From: a virus
IMG/VR virus record: IMGVR_UViG_3300021425_000050
Coordinates: 1 to 54,498 of that record
DNA length: 54,498 bases
Direction: 5' to 3' (one strand)
This document shows, one piece after another, positions 1 through 8,752 of this stretch; the stretch's first letter is position 1, and each line of letters begins with the position of its first letter. Both the position numbers and the translations under genes were made by a program. The notes beneath the pieces are model-generated. The model had not been told where the DNA came from, did no database searches, and worked only from the letters and a program-made list of their open reading frames with translations.

Positions 1-62
1 CTCCGCCGCCGCCACCGCCGCCGCCGATAGTTTTACCACCACCGCCGCCTCCACCGCCGCCG
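1..62. repeat. CCG/CCA triplet tract coding poly-proline
   Basis: Two runs of CCN triplets separated by ATAGTTTTA encode two blocks of 8-9 prolines. The tract is very GC-rich compared with the surrounding AT-rich DNA and could change length by slippage. It is close to the reverse complement of the Gly-rich GGC/GGA tract at 5411-5437. Confidence 0.8.
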
Positions 63-2039
63 GTGCCACCCCCTGTGCCTCTGCCACCTTTACCAAGACC
101 GCCGCAAGCACCTCCGATTCCTATCGAGATTGCAAGACCAAGAAGAAGAAGGGCAATAGAAGAGAGAGGTTGGGGAGACCCATTAGCAGAATCATTCTTA
201 GTAGAAGCAGATGGTGGTATGATGTTAACATCAATAGACTTATACTTTAAATCTAAGTCTACTAACCTTCCTGTTTCTATAGAAGTTAGAAATATGGTCA
301 ATGGTTATCCAGGTCAAACTGTATTACCATTCTCTATAGTGACTAAGAATCCTGCTGATGTGAACATATCAGATGACGGTTCTGCTGTGACAACATTTAC
401 TTTTGAATCACCAGTATATGTTGAAGAAGGTGCTGAAATGTGTTTCGTAATCTACTCTAACTCAAATGATTACGAGTGCTTCATTTCTAGAATGGGCGAA
501 CAAGATTTAATTACAGGACAAACAATCTCAGGACAACCATATGCTGGTTCATTGTTCTTATCTCAGAATGCATCTACTTGGACTGCTGAACAAACAGACG
601 ACTTGAAATTTAATATGAAAGTCGCTAAGTTTGATACAACAGCACAAGGTAATGTTGTATTCGAAAACGAACATTTACCAGAAAGTAGATTACAACCAAA
701 CTCAGTAGAAGTTTATAGTAGTCAATCGTTTGTTAGAATCTATAACTACTCACATGGCATGTATGATACACAATCAAATGTCATCATATGGGGTGTCGAG
801 GGAGACAAATCAGGTTCAGCATTAACTGCATCAGGTAATTCTGGTACAGGTGCTGCCGCTGGAACTTACGATAACAGTGGTTCAAATCTCTATAACGATG
901 CTATCTACACTTTGAATGGTGATAGCACAGGTAAAGATTTAATCATTCATAGTTTTGTAGTAGATAACGATGGTAATATAACATCAGTTCAAATCGCAGA
1001 CCCAGGTGTTGGGTATGAAGTTGGCGATTCTATTACAATACCAAACTTTGATGGTAATGGTGCTAATGCTACCATAACAATTCAGTCAGTTGGAGATACA
1101 TTAGGTGGAATACCTGTCGATGCAATTAACGGACAGTATTCATCAATTACTAATTATGGAATAGATTCATTTAGTATAACACCCGATTTATCAGCATACA
1201 ATCTTTCATACACCAATGCAGTTCAATCAACAATAGGTGGTGGTGAAAATGCTTACATAACTAAAAACTTATATTATGATGTATTACATACTATGATACC
1301 TTCACTCTTGTTTAAAGGCACAAGCATGATTACAAGTTGCAGAAGAACAGGTATAAATGCGCCTGATGAAGGTTCACCTGCTTTAGATACTTCATATGTA
1401 ATGAGGTCAACAAACGACTTTATAACATTGAATGATAATGTATTCTTTGAGAGACCAAGTATTATCGCTTCTTCAATTAACGAACAAGAAGAAGTCACAG
1501 GTGGTCCAACTACCAAATCATTTGAAGCGAGATTACAATTACAAACAGTTAATCAAAATATATCACCTGTTATTGATGTTTCAACAATAGGGTGTATCGG
1601 AATCATGAACAGAATCAATGATATTGATTCGTCTGGTGACTTAGCAACAGAACTTGCTTATGTAGCTTCAACTGAACCTGATGGTGACAACAACGCAAAT
1701 GTTTATGTCACTAGAAAAGTTAATCTAAAGAATCCTGCAACTTCATTGAAAGTAATTGCAGATAACTTTAGACCTGCAGGTACAGATATCAAAGTTATGT
1801 ATAAGATATTGAAGAATGACGAAACAACACCTATTGATGACTTAGGGTTTGAATACTTTAATTCAACAGGTGGTCCAGATGTTGCAATCGAACAAGATGC
1901 AAGAAACTTTAAAGAATACGAATATACTGCTGACGGTCTACCAGAGTTCACAGGATTTGTTGTTAAGATTGTAGGTCAATCAGACAACACATCAATTGTG
2001 CCTCTAGTGTCAGCACTTAGATGTATCGCTCTCGCATAA
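1..2039 (+). CDS. Baseplate/tail fibre-connector protein, C-terminal part (5' end outside window)
   Basis: The frame stays open to the left edge of the window, so the GTG at 63 is not a convincing start and the gene is 5'-truncated. The first ~45 visible residues are almost all proline (CCG/CCA codons), followed by a basic RPRRRR stretch. Then comes the segment GDPLAESFLVEADG leading into LPVSIEVRNMVNGYPGQT, TTFTFESPVYVEEGAE and DLKFNMKVAKF. This resembles the conserved C-terminal region of large DUF4815-type baseplate or fibre-connector proteins of marine T4-like phages (family recognition from memory). The rest is beta-rich, Asn/Gly/Ser-rich and ends in a compact domain. Its place just upstream of fibre genes fits a baseplate role. 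The poly-Pro head is odd in an AT-rich genome. Confidence 0.7.
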   Translation, partial: PPPPPPPPIVLPPPPPPPPPVPPPVPLPPLPRPPQAPPIPIEIARPRRRRAIEERGWGDPLAESFLVEADGGMMLTSIDLYFKSKSTNLPVSIEVRNMVNGYPGQTVLPFSIVTKNPADVNISDDGSAVTTFTFESPVYVEEGAEMCFVIYSNSNDYECFISRMGEQDLITGQTISGQPYAGSLFLSQNASTWTAEQTDDLKFNMKVAKFDTTAQGNVVFENEHLPESRLQPNSVEVYSSQSFVRIYNYSHGMYDTQSNVIIWGVEGDKSGSALTASGNSGTGAAAGTYDNSGSNLYNDAIYTLNGDSTGKDLIIHSFVVDNDGNITSVQIADPGVGYEVGDSITIPNFDGNGANATITIQSVGDTLGGIPVDAINGQYSSITNYGIDSFSITPDLSAYNLSYTNAVQSTIGGGENAYITKNLYYDVLHTMIPSLLFKGTSMITSCRRTGINAPDEGSPALDTSYVMRSTNDFITLNDNVFFERPSIIASSINEQEEVTGGPTTKSFEARLQLQTVNQNISPVIDVSTIGCIGIMNRINDIDSSGDLATELAYVASTEPDGDNNANVYVTRKVNLKNPATSLKVIADNFRPAGTDIKVMYKILKNDETTPIDDLGFEYFNSTGGPDVAIEQDARNFKEYEYTADGLPEFTGFVVKIVGQSDNTSIVPLVSALRCIALA

Positions 2040-2236
2040 TGAGTAGAGTAGAAGGTCATATTGATTTAATGAGAGATGATGAAAGTCATGCTATTGTTAA
2101 TATCAATACTGAACACTACAAATTAGTAAAGAGAAGAAGAGAAGTGATGCAAATGCAGAAGAATGAAATAAATAGTTTAAGGGAAGAGATAACTGAAATC
2201 AAATCACTCATGAGAGAGTTAATAGAGAAAGTATAA
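2039..2236 (+). CDS. Small coiled-coil protein of the tail module
   Basis: A 65-residue, strongly charged protein, mostly helical and probably coiled coil in its second half (MQKNEINSLREEITEIKSL). I chose the ATG at 2039 because it overlaps the upstream TAA (TAATG), the usual coupling in this phage. An in-frame ATG at 2021 would add MYRSRI. Its own stop overlaps the next ATG at 2236, so it sits tightly between two tail genes and is probably translated with them. Similar short proteins occur beside fibre genes in marine T4-like phages. The function is not known; a trimerisation or assembly helper is only a guess. Confidence 0.65.
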   Translation: MSRVEGHIDLMRDDESHAIVNINTEHYKLVKRRREVMQMQKNEINSLREEITEIKSLMRELIEKV

Positions 2237-3828
2237 TGGCAAAAACAGTAGACAATTTTTCAACGATAGAAGAGTTTAGAAAGACTTATAACGACCTAGC
2301 ATTTGATGTCGGTGATGTCTCTGGTCTTCGAACATCATTAAAATCAGGCAATAATGATACACTTGTAGATGCAGTAAACTACTTAGAAGATAAAGCATTC
2401 TTTTTCCAAGAGTATGTATATTCTGCACCTGAACATAATATGAATGGTAAAGTTAGTTTTACAGGTGTTGATTCATTCGAAAACGATTTACTATTCAGAA
2501 AAGACAAGATTCAAGTATTCTTAAATGATAAACACTTAGTCGAAGATACAGACTTTATTATATCTTCGCCGACAGGAACAGGTGCTCATACAGAAATTAT
2601 CTTACAAGGGCCTTATGCAAGTGGTACAAACACAGGTGATAAACTATTCATCTATTCGTTCACAGGTTCATTTATCGGAACAAGTATCAACACTGAGTTA
2701 TCATCATTCTTTAACCAAACACCAGAGAATGCAATTTATAACTCTAACTCCGCAGGTGTAATTCTAAACGGTTCTAACTTAGGGGCAACAACTCTCTTAG
2801 AATCAGGTTATACTTTACAACTTGCAGGTCGAACATTTGCTGAAGACGATATAACGCTCGCTGCTAACAAAACATTAACAGCACCTATAATCACTGATGG
2901 TACTATGACAATACAGTCAGGTGCTATCTCAGGCGCTACAAACATCACTGCATCAGGCACTGTTCAAGCAGAACACATCTACACAACAGATGATTTACAA
3001 GTAGGCGATGACGCAACATTTGGTGGTGATGGAACATTTGGTGGTAACATAACAGTCACAGGTTCTGCTACTGTCGGTAGTTTAACATCAAATGGAAATG
3101 TATCAGGCACAAACGCAACCTTTACAGGAAATGTAGACTTAGGAAATGCAACTTCTGATACTATCACAATGACAGGTCGTGTAGATTCGCATATTGTTCC
3201 TAACAATACATCAAGAGATTTAGGTTCAAGCACTTTACCATGGCAGAATGTATATGCAAGTGACTTTACAGGAAACTTGACAGGTAATGTTGTCGGAGAT
3301 GTCACAGGTGATTTAACTGGTAATGTTTCTGGAACTGCAACACAGGCCGCTAACTTAAACAATCATGATACTACAGATTTAGCAGAAGGAAACAATCTCT
3401 ACTATACTAACGCAAGAGCAGACGCTAGAATTGCTGCCGCTAGTATCGAAGATTTATCAGATGTTCATACATTAGGAACACCAAGTGCAGGTCAGATACT
3501 TGCTTGGAACGCTTCAAACAATAGATTTGAAGTTCAAGACAATGCTACATCGTCAGGAAGTATTACTGAAACAACTAATAAATACTTGACAGACGATAGA
3601 GTAAACGCAATGATATCTGCTGGTTCAGGTCTTGCGAAGTCTTACAATGCAGGTGCTTCAGGCGACCCATTAGATGGTGTCGTTACCGTGTCAGTCAACA
3701 CATCAAACGGAATCAAATTAGATGGCGATGATGTAGAATTAGATTATGAAGTTGTAAGTTCGTCTTCTCTATCAGGAACACCTTCCGGTACAGGTAAAGA
3801 AATCGGACATATATGGTTTGTGATATGA
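2236..3828 (+). CDS. Tail fibre-like virion structural protein
   Basis: 530 residues. The N-terminal ~150 residues (FSTIEEFRKTYNDLAFDVGD, then DKIQVFLNDKHLVEDTDF) resemble a conserved attachment domain of marine T4-like fibre proteins. After that come short beta repeats with NITVTGSATVGSLTSNG and GNLTGNVVGDVTGDLTGNV patterns typical of beta-helical fibre shafts. Next are the repeat units DLAEGNNLYYTNARADARI and TNKYLTDDRVNAMISAGSG, which also occur many times in the 667-residue fibre protein at 11204. The protein ends GKEIGHIWFVI, like the GAVGDLWILYS tail of that protein. It probably forms part of a tail fibre or whisker. The exact receptor role cannot be read from sequence. Confidence 0.75.
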   Translation: MAKTVDNFSTIEEFRKTYNDLAFDVGDVSGLRTSLKSGNNDTLVDAVNYLEDKAFFFQEYVYSAPEHNMNGKVSFTGVDSFENDLLFRKDKIQVFLNDKHLVEDTDFIISSPTGTGAHTEIILQGPYASGTNTGDKLFIYSFTGSFIGTSINTELSSFFNQTPENAIYNSNSAGVILNGSNLGATTLLESGYTLQLAGRTFAEDDITLAANKTLTAPIITDGTMTIQSGAISGATNITASGTVQAEHIYTTDDLQVGDDATFGGDGTFGGNITVTGSATVGSLTSNGNVSGTNATFTGNVDLGNATSDTITMTGRVDSHIVPNNTSRDLGSSTLPWQNVYASDFTGNLTGNVVGDVTGDLTGNVSGTATQAANLNNHDTTDLAEGNNLYYTNARADARIAAASIEDLSDVHTLGTPSAGQILAWNASNNRFEVQDNATSSGSITETTNKYLTDDRVNAMISAGSGLAKSYNAGASGDPLDGVVTVSVNTSNGIKLDGDDVELDYEVVSSSSLSGTPSGTGKEIGHIWFVI

Positions 3829-3829
3829 T

Positions 3830-5593
3830 ATGGCAGATAAAATATACATTAAACACAATTTAGGGAACTTTAATCAACCTTACATCGCAAGGTCGACAGT
3901 TAATGCTCAAAACCCTATAATCGCTCAGCAGAATAGAAGACAACCTAGAATTCTACAAGTTCCTAGCACTTATCAAAATAGACAACCGAGCACCTATCGT
4001 GACCCTGTAAATGCTCAACAACCTAATATTAGAAATAAACAACATCCGTTTAATAGAAGTTATAGAACACCAAACGCAGTAAGTAATCAGGTTCCGTTTA
4101 CATACCCTACGATAGCACAACAACCTGCGACTTATCAACATCAGAGTCCAAGTATATACACTGCTCAGACTCAAATACCTAGTCAATATCAACATCAGAG
4201 TCCTTATATTACTAGAAGAAGTTATACTTTTCAAAGTCCAGCGATTTATCAACATCAATCGCCCTATACATTTCGTTCGCCAGGAACAGTGCAACAACCA
4301 GGTACTTATCAACATCAACAACCTGCTTCGTATGACCACAGAAGTCCTTATACTATACCTAAAACTTATAGTCATAGAACGCCTGTAAGTAGACAAAACT
4401 CTATTGCTAATCCTGTTATTAGACATAGAGATTATCAGAATCCTGTAAATTACCAGAATCCTGTAATTAGAGATAGACAGAGTCCAGTCATTGCACAATC
4501 ACCAACTCCAGTAATTATAGCAAACGGTAATGTAGGAACGACATATTATTACGGTGCTGGAAGAAATCGTATTAATAGTCCATTAGCAGCTACTAGAATT
4601 CCAAGTATAGTCACAGGAGCTCAAAGTCCTATGGCCCCCATGTCTTGGAATGCATATGGAATTTATAATCATCAATCAACTACTGTCTCAACTTATAATT
4701 CGCAGGTAGAACTTGCATTTAGATTAGATTGTAACTGGATTAACGGCAGTCCTTATTTCAATCTTTGGACAAAAAGAGGACCTACTGCAACTTCATCCCC
4801 TTATTCAAATGGAAGTTATTTCTGTTATGATGAGATAGATACTTCAACTGTTATGGGTTCAACAGCAGGTTGGTATATTGCTTCAAATTGGGATTTACCA
4901 TCATCGATGGTAAATAGTGGTAGTGGGTTTAAGATAAACATGATATTACAAGATTGGACGGGTTCTAGTGGAACAGTTTCAGGTATTCAACCTGTGACAT
5001 CGTTTGATTATTCACATACAAATATCAGTTATGGAACTGATATAAGTTCGTCAGTGGGAACTTCTGACCCAAGTAGTATTTGGACAGGTACTGGTACAGG
5101 TGCATCTGCCTTTATGACCAAAACTGTTAACGGTTCTCCTGGAACAACTTTTAACAACGCTGTAACTGCTGCTACAATATCATATCCAGCGGATCCAGGT
5201 GGTTCAGGCGCTCAAACAGCATCATCATTATCATGGGGTGTAAAAACAACAGCAATTAGAAATACAGGTGGTAATACAGCAACATTTACTAATAGTTCAA
5301 ACTTTGATATAATTGTGCAAATAGAATTAGAAGACCAACACACTTCTAATTCAAATGATTTACCATATCACTTAGTTAGAACAACTAATTTATTACAAAG
5401 AGTCACAACAGGCGGCGGCGGAGGAGGCGGTGGCGGGTTTACCCCATTCACTCCTACTTTCCAATCTTTCTATCAAGAGCCTCTCCAACAGGAAATTAAT
5501 AGATATAACCAGGACATAGAAAATAGATATACGCCGTTGGCCCCATCGGTTATAAATCCAACTATTAACGAATTCGACAGTGGTATACAATAA
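3830..5593 (+). CDS. Pro/Tyr-rich repeat protein with central globular domain and Gly-rich tail
   Basis: 587 residues in three parts. Residues ~20-230 are short units built on Tyr/Ala-Gln/Arg-x-x-Pro (YQHQSPSIY, NAQQPNIRN, YTFRSPGT) with a proline about every 6-8 residues. Residues ~240-520 look globular and Ser/Thr/Gly/Trp-rich (WNAYGIYNHQSTTV, LAFRLDCNWINGSPYFNLW) and I do not recognise the domain. Then follow a run of nine glycines and a Gln/Pro/Asn-rich C-terminus. It starts 1 nt after the previous stop. The same repeat grammar is found in the genes at 5596, 13240 and 14877. It is most likely a virion appendage protein. Tyr and Pro are the most frequent residues in the repeat part. Confidence 0.75.
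   Translation: MADKIYIKHNLGNFNQPYIARSTVNAQNPIIAQQNRRQPRILQVPSTYQNRQPSTYRDPVNAQQPNIRNKQHPFNRSYRTPNAVSNQVPFTYPTIAQQPATYQHQSPSIYTAQTQIPSQYQHQSPYITRRSYTFQSPAIYQHQSPYTFRSPGTVQQPGTYQHQQPASYDHRSPYTIPKTYSHRTPVSRQNSIANPVIRHRDYQNPVNYQNPVIRDRQSPVIAQSPTPVIIANGNVGTTYYYGAGRNRINSPLAATRIPSIVTGAQSPMAPMSWNAYGIYNHQSTTVSTYNSQVELAFRLDCNWINGSPYFNLWTKRGPTATSSPYSNGSYFCYDEIDTSTVMGSTAGWYIASNWDLPSSMVNSGSGFKINMILQDWTGSSGTVSGIQPVTSFDYSHTNISYGTDISSSVGTSDPSSIWTGTGTGASAFMTKTVNGSPGTTFNNAVTAATISYPADPGGSGAQTASSLSWGVKTTAIRNTGGNTATFTNSSNFDIIVQIELEDQHTSNSNDLPYHLVRTTNLLQRVTTGGGGGGGGGFTPFTPTFQSFYQEPLQQEINRYNQDIENRYTPLAPSVINPTINEFDSGIQ
3890..4520 (+). repeat. Coding repeats: Tyr/Gln/Arg-x-Pro units, block 1
   Basis: Degenerate 18-30 nt units such as TATCAACATCAGAGTCC and AATCCTGTAA recur. 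They code for aromatic/Ala-Gln/Arg-(His/Asn)-x-x-Pro. Copies are diverged at DNA level but fixed in the Pro and Tyr positions, which points to selection on the protein. Confidence 0.8.
5411..5437. repeat. GGC/GGA triplet tract coding poly-glycine
   Basis: Nine consecutive Gly codons make a GC-rich island inside AT-rich DNA. It is close to the reverse complement of the CCG tract at 1-62. It links the globular part to the C-terminus of the 587-residue repeat protein. Confidence 0.8.
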
Positions 5594-5595
5594 AC

Positions 5596-6405
5596 ATGGC
5601 ACAGCAATATACAGTAAATACTAGGGCATCGTTTCAATCGTCTACGCCTGTGCAATATGGTCACAGAACTCCTGCAACTACAAGACAGCCTGCTATTCAA
5701 CCTTACGGTAATCAGGAACCATATCAGTCACCTTCTACTTACAGACACCCTGTAATTAGAAATTATGATATGAATAGACAACAACCTAATATTAGGAACT
5801 ACAGAATACCTTTAACAGATGTTGATTATCAAACAACTGTAGATTATCAACAACCAACTAGTGGCGGTGTTCCTTTTGATAGAAGTTATAGAACGCCTCT
5901 AACAGGTAGATATCCATTTGCAAATAGACAACCTAATATAAGAGATAGACAAACTCCTTCTCCTTATATTGCTAATAAACAGAATCCGTTTATCAGAAAT
6001 TATCAGAACCCATACGCTTATCAGGCAAGTGATAGACAACCTACAATTTATAATGCTCAAATAGCAGGTTCTTATCAACATCAATCTCCTTCTGAATATC
6101 AACATAGAAGTCCGTTCACTTATCAGAATCCTGTTAATGCTCAGAATCCTTATATTGCAAATGCACAATCGAATCAACCTTATCAGATTGTATATCAAGT
6201 TGCATATTCTTATAGAAGTCCGTCAACTTATCAGATTACATATAATAGTCAAAGACCCATTACGCAGGTTGCAGAAGCAAAAGCAATATACATCAAAGAC
6301 GCTGATGGTGTGGTAAAGAAAGTTAATAAGGCATATGTAAAAAATAATAGCACAGATGTAGAACAAATACATCAATCTATACCTTATCCTAATCTAAACA
6401 CTTAA
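5596..6405 (+). CDS. Pro/Tyr-rich repeat protein (second copy)
   Basis: 269 residues. Residues ~10-225 consist of the same Tyr/Gln/Arg-x-Pro repeats as the upstream gene (YQHRSPFTYQNP, NRQPNIRDRQTP, SYRTPLTGRYP). The C-terminal ~45 residues are different and charged (AIYIKDADGVVKKVNKAYVK), resembling a short beta hairpin found as an attachment segment in phage tail proteins. There is no enzyme motif, signal peptide or membrane segment. It starts 2 nt after the previous stop and has no clear Shine-Dalgarno, so coupled translation is likely. Probably a minor fibre or decoration protein of the same family. Confidence 0.75.
   Translation: MAQQYTVNTRASFQSSTPVQYGHRTPATTRQPAIQPYGNQEPYQSPSTYRHPVIRNYDMNRQQPNIRNYRIPLTDVDYQTTVDYQQPTSGGVPFDRSYRTPLTGRYPFANRQPNIRDRQTPSPYIANKQNPFIRNYQNPYAYQASDRQPTIYNAQIAGSYQHQSPSEYQHRSPFTYQNPVNAQNPYIANAQSNQPYQIVYQVAYSYRSPSTYQITYNSQRPITQVAEAKAIYIKDADGVVKKVNKAYVKNNSTDVEQIHQSIPYPNLNT
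5640..6270 (+). repeat. Coding repeats: Tyr/Gln/Arg-x-Pro units, block 2
   Basis: The same unit grammar as block 1, with frequent TATCAACATCA and AATATTAGAAA/AATATAAGAGA words that code YQHQ/YQHR and NIRN/NIRD. Confidence 0.75.
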
Positions 6406-6409
6406 ATCG

Positions 6410-6417
6410 TATAAATA
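6410..6417 (+). promoter_or_regulatory. T4-type late promoter TATAAATA, leaderless geometry
   Basis: A perfect T4 late consensus box. With the T4 rule (box at -13 to -6) the first transcribed base is 6423, which is the A of the ATG of the next gene. There is no Shine-Dalgarno. Confidence 0.75.
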
Positions 6418-6422
6418 GTTGT

Positions 6423-6755
6423 ATGGCTATTATCGCAAACTTATTCATAGACCAAGGAACAGACTTTAGTGTGACTGTTGATGTCACTGGTGCTGATGGT
6501 GAAATATTAAACCTGAATGGTTATACTGCTTCAGCACAAATAAGAAAAACATATTCATCATCTACAACTGCTGCTACATTCGCTACATCAATTGCAGAAG
6601 CATCAGGTCAAGTCACATTATCACTAACAGATACACAAACATCTGCTCTATCTCATGGAAGATATGTCTATGATATGAACATAACAAGTGGTGGCGGTCA
6701 AACAACAAGAGTTGTAGAAGGACAAGCTATCATAACACCAGGAGTCACACGATGA
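6423..6755 (+). CDS. Small beta-sandwich tail protein (BppU-like N-terminal domain)
   Basis: 110 residues (IANLFIDQGTDFSVTVDV, GYTASAQIRKTYSSS, GRYVYDMNITSGGGQTTRVVEGQAII). This alternating beta pattern is typical of short structural proteins at the baseplate of marine T4-like phages and resembles BppU-type N-terminal domains. A TATAAATA box lies 5 nt before the ATG with no Shine-Dalgarno, suggesting a leaderless late transcript. The stop overlaps the next start (ATGA). I infer a structural role from fold pattern and place. Confidence 0.7.
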   Translation: MAIIANLFIDQGTDFSVTVDVTGADGEILNLNGYTASAQIRKTYSSSTTAATFATSIAEASGQVTLSLTDTQTSALSHGRYVYDMNITSGGGQTTRVVEGQAIITPGVTR

Positions 6756-6997
6756 GCAATATCAAGGGAGTTGTTTCTAGGGTTGCTACAATAGGTGGTA
6801 AACTTTCTAACACAACAAATTTAAGGGCGAAACAAGTCGCAATAGGTAATTCATCTACAAATGTAAACTTGTCTGCTAAATCAATAAACGAACTTTCAGA
6901 TGTTGATGCAACAGAAACAGATGATGGACTTCTTTCATATGATGCCGCCACTGATAAGTGGACAACCACAACTATTTTAGACGGCGGAACATTTTAG
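6752..6997 (+). CDS. Small tail protein ending in DGGTF
   Basis: 81 residues. It begins by ATGA overlap with the previous gene. It has a basic N-terminal half (NIKGVVSRVATIGGKLSNTTNLRAK), then the fibre-type segment LSAKSINELSDVDATETDDGLLSYDAATDKW, and ends ILDGGTF. The same final pentapeptide ends the 526-residue protein downstream, and a DGGTI version ends the 72-residue protein at 10986. Short proteins with this ending are common among marine T4-like virion proteins. Probably a fibre or baseplate connector; no catalytic motif is visible. Confidence 0.7.
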   Translation: MSNIKGVVSRVATIGGKLSNTTNLRAKQVAIGNSSTNVNLSAKSINELSDVDATETDDGLLSYDAATDKWTTTTILDGGTF

Positions 6998-7000
6998 TTT

Positions 7001-7008
7001 TATAAATA
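7001..7008 (+). promoter_or_regulatory. T4-type late promoter TATAAATA
   Basis: A perfect late box just after the previous stop. The predicted start at ~7014 gives an unusually long leader of ~130 nt before the ATG at 7143, which has its own strong Shine-Dalgarno (TAGGAG). Confidence 0.75.
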
Positions 7009-7013
7009 CTCAT

Positions 7014-7142
7014 ACAATCAAGGTGTCATTCATTGAGACACGACCCTCATAGTGAGAGGACTGTAATATATTATGAATCTTTCTCGAATAGTGCAGAGAA
7101 TTAAGCTTAATTAAACATAAATTCATTTTTTAGGAGAAAAAA
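7014..7142 (+). promoter_or_regulatory. Long structured 5' leader with tiny upstream ORF
   Basis: This is the longest leader in the structural region. It contains the small hairpins GTGTC..GACAC and CTCA..TGAG, a perfect 14-nt palindrome with AAGCTT at its centre (7099-7112), and a 13-codon open frame (7073-7114, MNLSRIVQRIKLN) ending just before the AT-rich stretch and the TTTTTTAGGAG Shine-Dalgarno. Whether the tiny frame is translated is unknown. Confidence 0.4.
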
Positions 7143-8723
7143 ATGGCAACAGTAATTCAAATTAAAAGAAGCACAGGAGCAACAGCGCCGACAGTCTCAG
7201 ACTTGTCAGAAGGCGAATTAGCTTATGTGCAAGACCGTTCGAATTCAGGTGCTTCTGCTAAATTGTTCATAGAATCTGTAGACTCATTAGGGGCGGCAGT
7301 CATTCACGAAGTTGGTGGTAAATACTACACCGATATCGTAGATGGTTCATCTGCTACACCTAACGACTGGTTAGTCGGTAATGGGTCATCATCAGGTGGT
7401 ACATTAAAACTTATGGAAGATTCCGATAACGGAACAAACTTCATAGGTCTTAAAGCTGCTGATACATTGGGTTCTAGTGTAACATTTACAGTGCCTAGTT
7501 CAGACGGTTCGAATGGACAAGTTTTAGGAACAGACGGTTCTGGAAACTTATCTTTCTTATCAACAACATCAACACTTGAAGGTGCAACAGATACAGATAT
7601 TTCTAGCCCAGCAGCAGGACATGTTCTTGTTCATGACGGTTCAGATTCATTTGATAATGTCGCAATTTCAGGTGACGCAACATTAGCCGCTAATGGTGCT
7701 CTAACAATCGCAAACAGTGCCGTTGAACTCGGTATGATTGACTTCTTTGTTGACGAAGATGACATGTCTTCTGATTCAGATGTCAAAGTTCCTTCACAAC
7801 AATCTGTTAAAGCATATGTTGATTCACAAGTAACTGCTCAAGACTTAGACATGGCAGGTGACAGTGGAACAGGTTCTGTCGACTTAGACTCACAATCAAT
7901 CACTTTCACTGGTGGAACAGGTGTAGATACTTCTGTTTCAGGTCAAGCAGTAACATTTGCAATCGGTCAGTCAGTTGGAACATCAGACAATGTGACATTT
8001 AACAATGTCGATGTTGACGGTACACTTACATCAGACGATATTACATCAACTAACATTTCTGCTTCAGGAAACTTAACTGTTTCAGGAAACTTAACTGTTA
8101 ACGGTACAACAACTACAGTAAACTCAACAACTACATCAGTTGCTGACCCTGTTTTTGAAATCGGTGATGACGCTTCAGATGACAACCTAGACAGAGGTAT
8201 TAAATTTAAGTATAACGATGGTTCTGCTAAAGTTGGTTTCTTTGGTTTAGATGATTCATCAGGTAAATTCGTTGCATTAAGTTCAGCAACAGATAATTCA
8301 TCAACATTTACTGGTACAGCTATGAACGCAGTATTCGGTGGAATCGAAGGTACAGGACTTGCATTAAGTGGTTCAATCACTTCAATAGACGGTGCTGCCC
8401 CAACTGCTGGTCAGTTAATGATTGGTAACGGTTCAAACGGAGATATGGAACTTGCAGTTTTAACTGCTGGCGAAGGTATCGATGTAACCAATGCTGACGG
8501 TGCGATAACAATCGCTGCTGAAGTTGGTACAGATGCTAACTTAGGTGCTGTTATCGTTGCTGCTGGTGAAGGTATGGACGCTTCATACTCAGGTGGAACA
8601 GTAACCGTGAGTGGTGAAGATGCATCTACATCTAATAAAGGTATTGCTTCTTTTGTAAGTGATAACTTTACAGTATCATCAGGCGCAGTTTCAATCACTG
8701 CTATTGACGGCGGAACATTTTAA
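7143..8723 (+). CDS. Tail fibre protein with Mtd-like N-terminus
   Basis: 526 residues. The start MATVIQIKRSTGA..LSEGELAY resembles the N-terminal domain of the major tropism determinant family, a virion attachment domain. It is almost repeated in the next gene. The centre has fibre-shaft beta repeats (GNLTVSGNLTVNGTTTTVNS, then TSVADPVFEIGDDASDD), a module also seen at 10077 and 11204. Further on are QVLGTDGSGNLSF-type repeats. It ends AIDGGTF. A strong TTTTTTAGGAG site lies 7 nt before the ATG, after a long leader from a TATAAATA box. Probably a major fibre component. It cannot be said which host surface it contacts. Confidence 0.75.
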   Translation: MATVIQIKRSTGATAPTVSDLSEGELAYVQDRSNSGASAKLFIESVDSLGAAVIHEVGGKYYTDIVDGSSATPNDWLVGNGSSSGGTLKLMEDSDNGTNFIGLKAADTLGSSVTFTVPSSDGSNGQVLGTDGSGNLSFLSTTSTLEGATDTDISSPAAGHVLVHDGSDSFDNVAISGDATLAANGALTIANSAVELGMIDFFVDEDDMSSDSDVKVPSQQSVKAYVDSQVTAQDLDMAGDSGTGSVDLDSQSITFTGGTGVDTSVSGQAVTFAIGQSVGTSDNVTFNNVDVDGTLTSDDITSTNISASGNLTVSGNLTVNGTTTTVNSTTTSVADPVFEIGDDASDDNLDRGIKFKYNDGSAKVGFFGLDDSSGKFVALSSATDNSSTFTGTAMNAVFGGIEGTGLALSGSITSIDGAAPTAGQLMIGNGSNGDMELAVLTAGEGIDVTNADGAITIAAEVGTDANLGAVIVAAGEGMDASYSGGTVTVSGEDASTSNKGIASFVSDNFTVSSGAVSITAIDGGTF

Positions 8724-8752
8724 TTAATTTTTTAGTCAATAGGAGATAAGAA

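Noticed and set aside
1-240. Gly-rich antisense frame at the left edge with a hydrophobic segment
   Set aside because: It has no start codon in the window, and the + frame continues into recognisable baseplate sequence. The glycine run is the mirror image of the proline codons.
3953-4498. Long open frame on the - strand (181 codons) within the repeat gene
   Set aside because: Repetitive codons without stops on the opposite strand. The + frame has consistent Pro/Tyr grammar and gene order. The same applies to - frames at 5899-6198, 13318-13620, 13840-14037 and 15285-15779.
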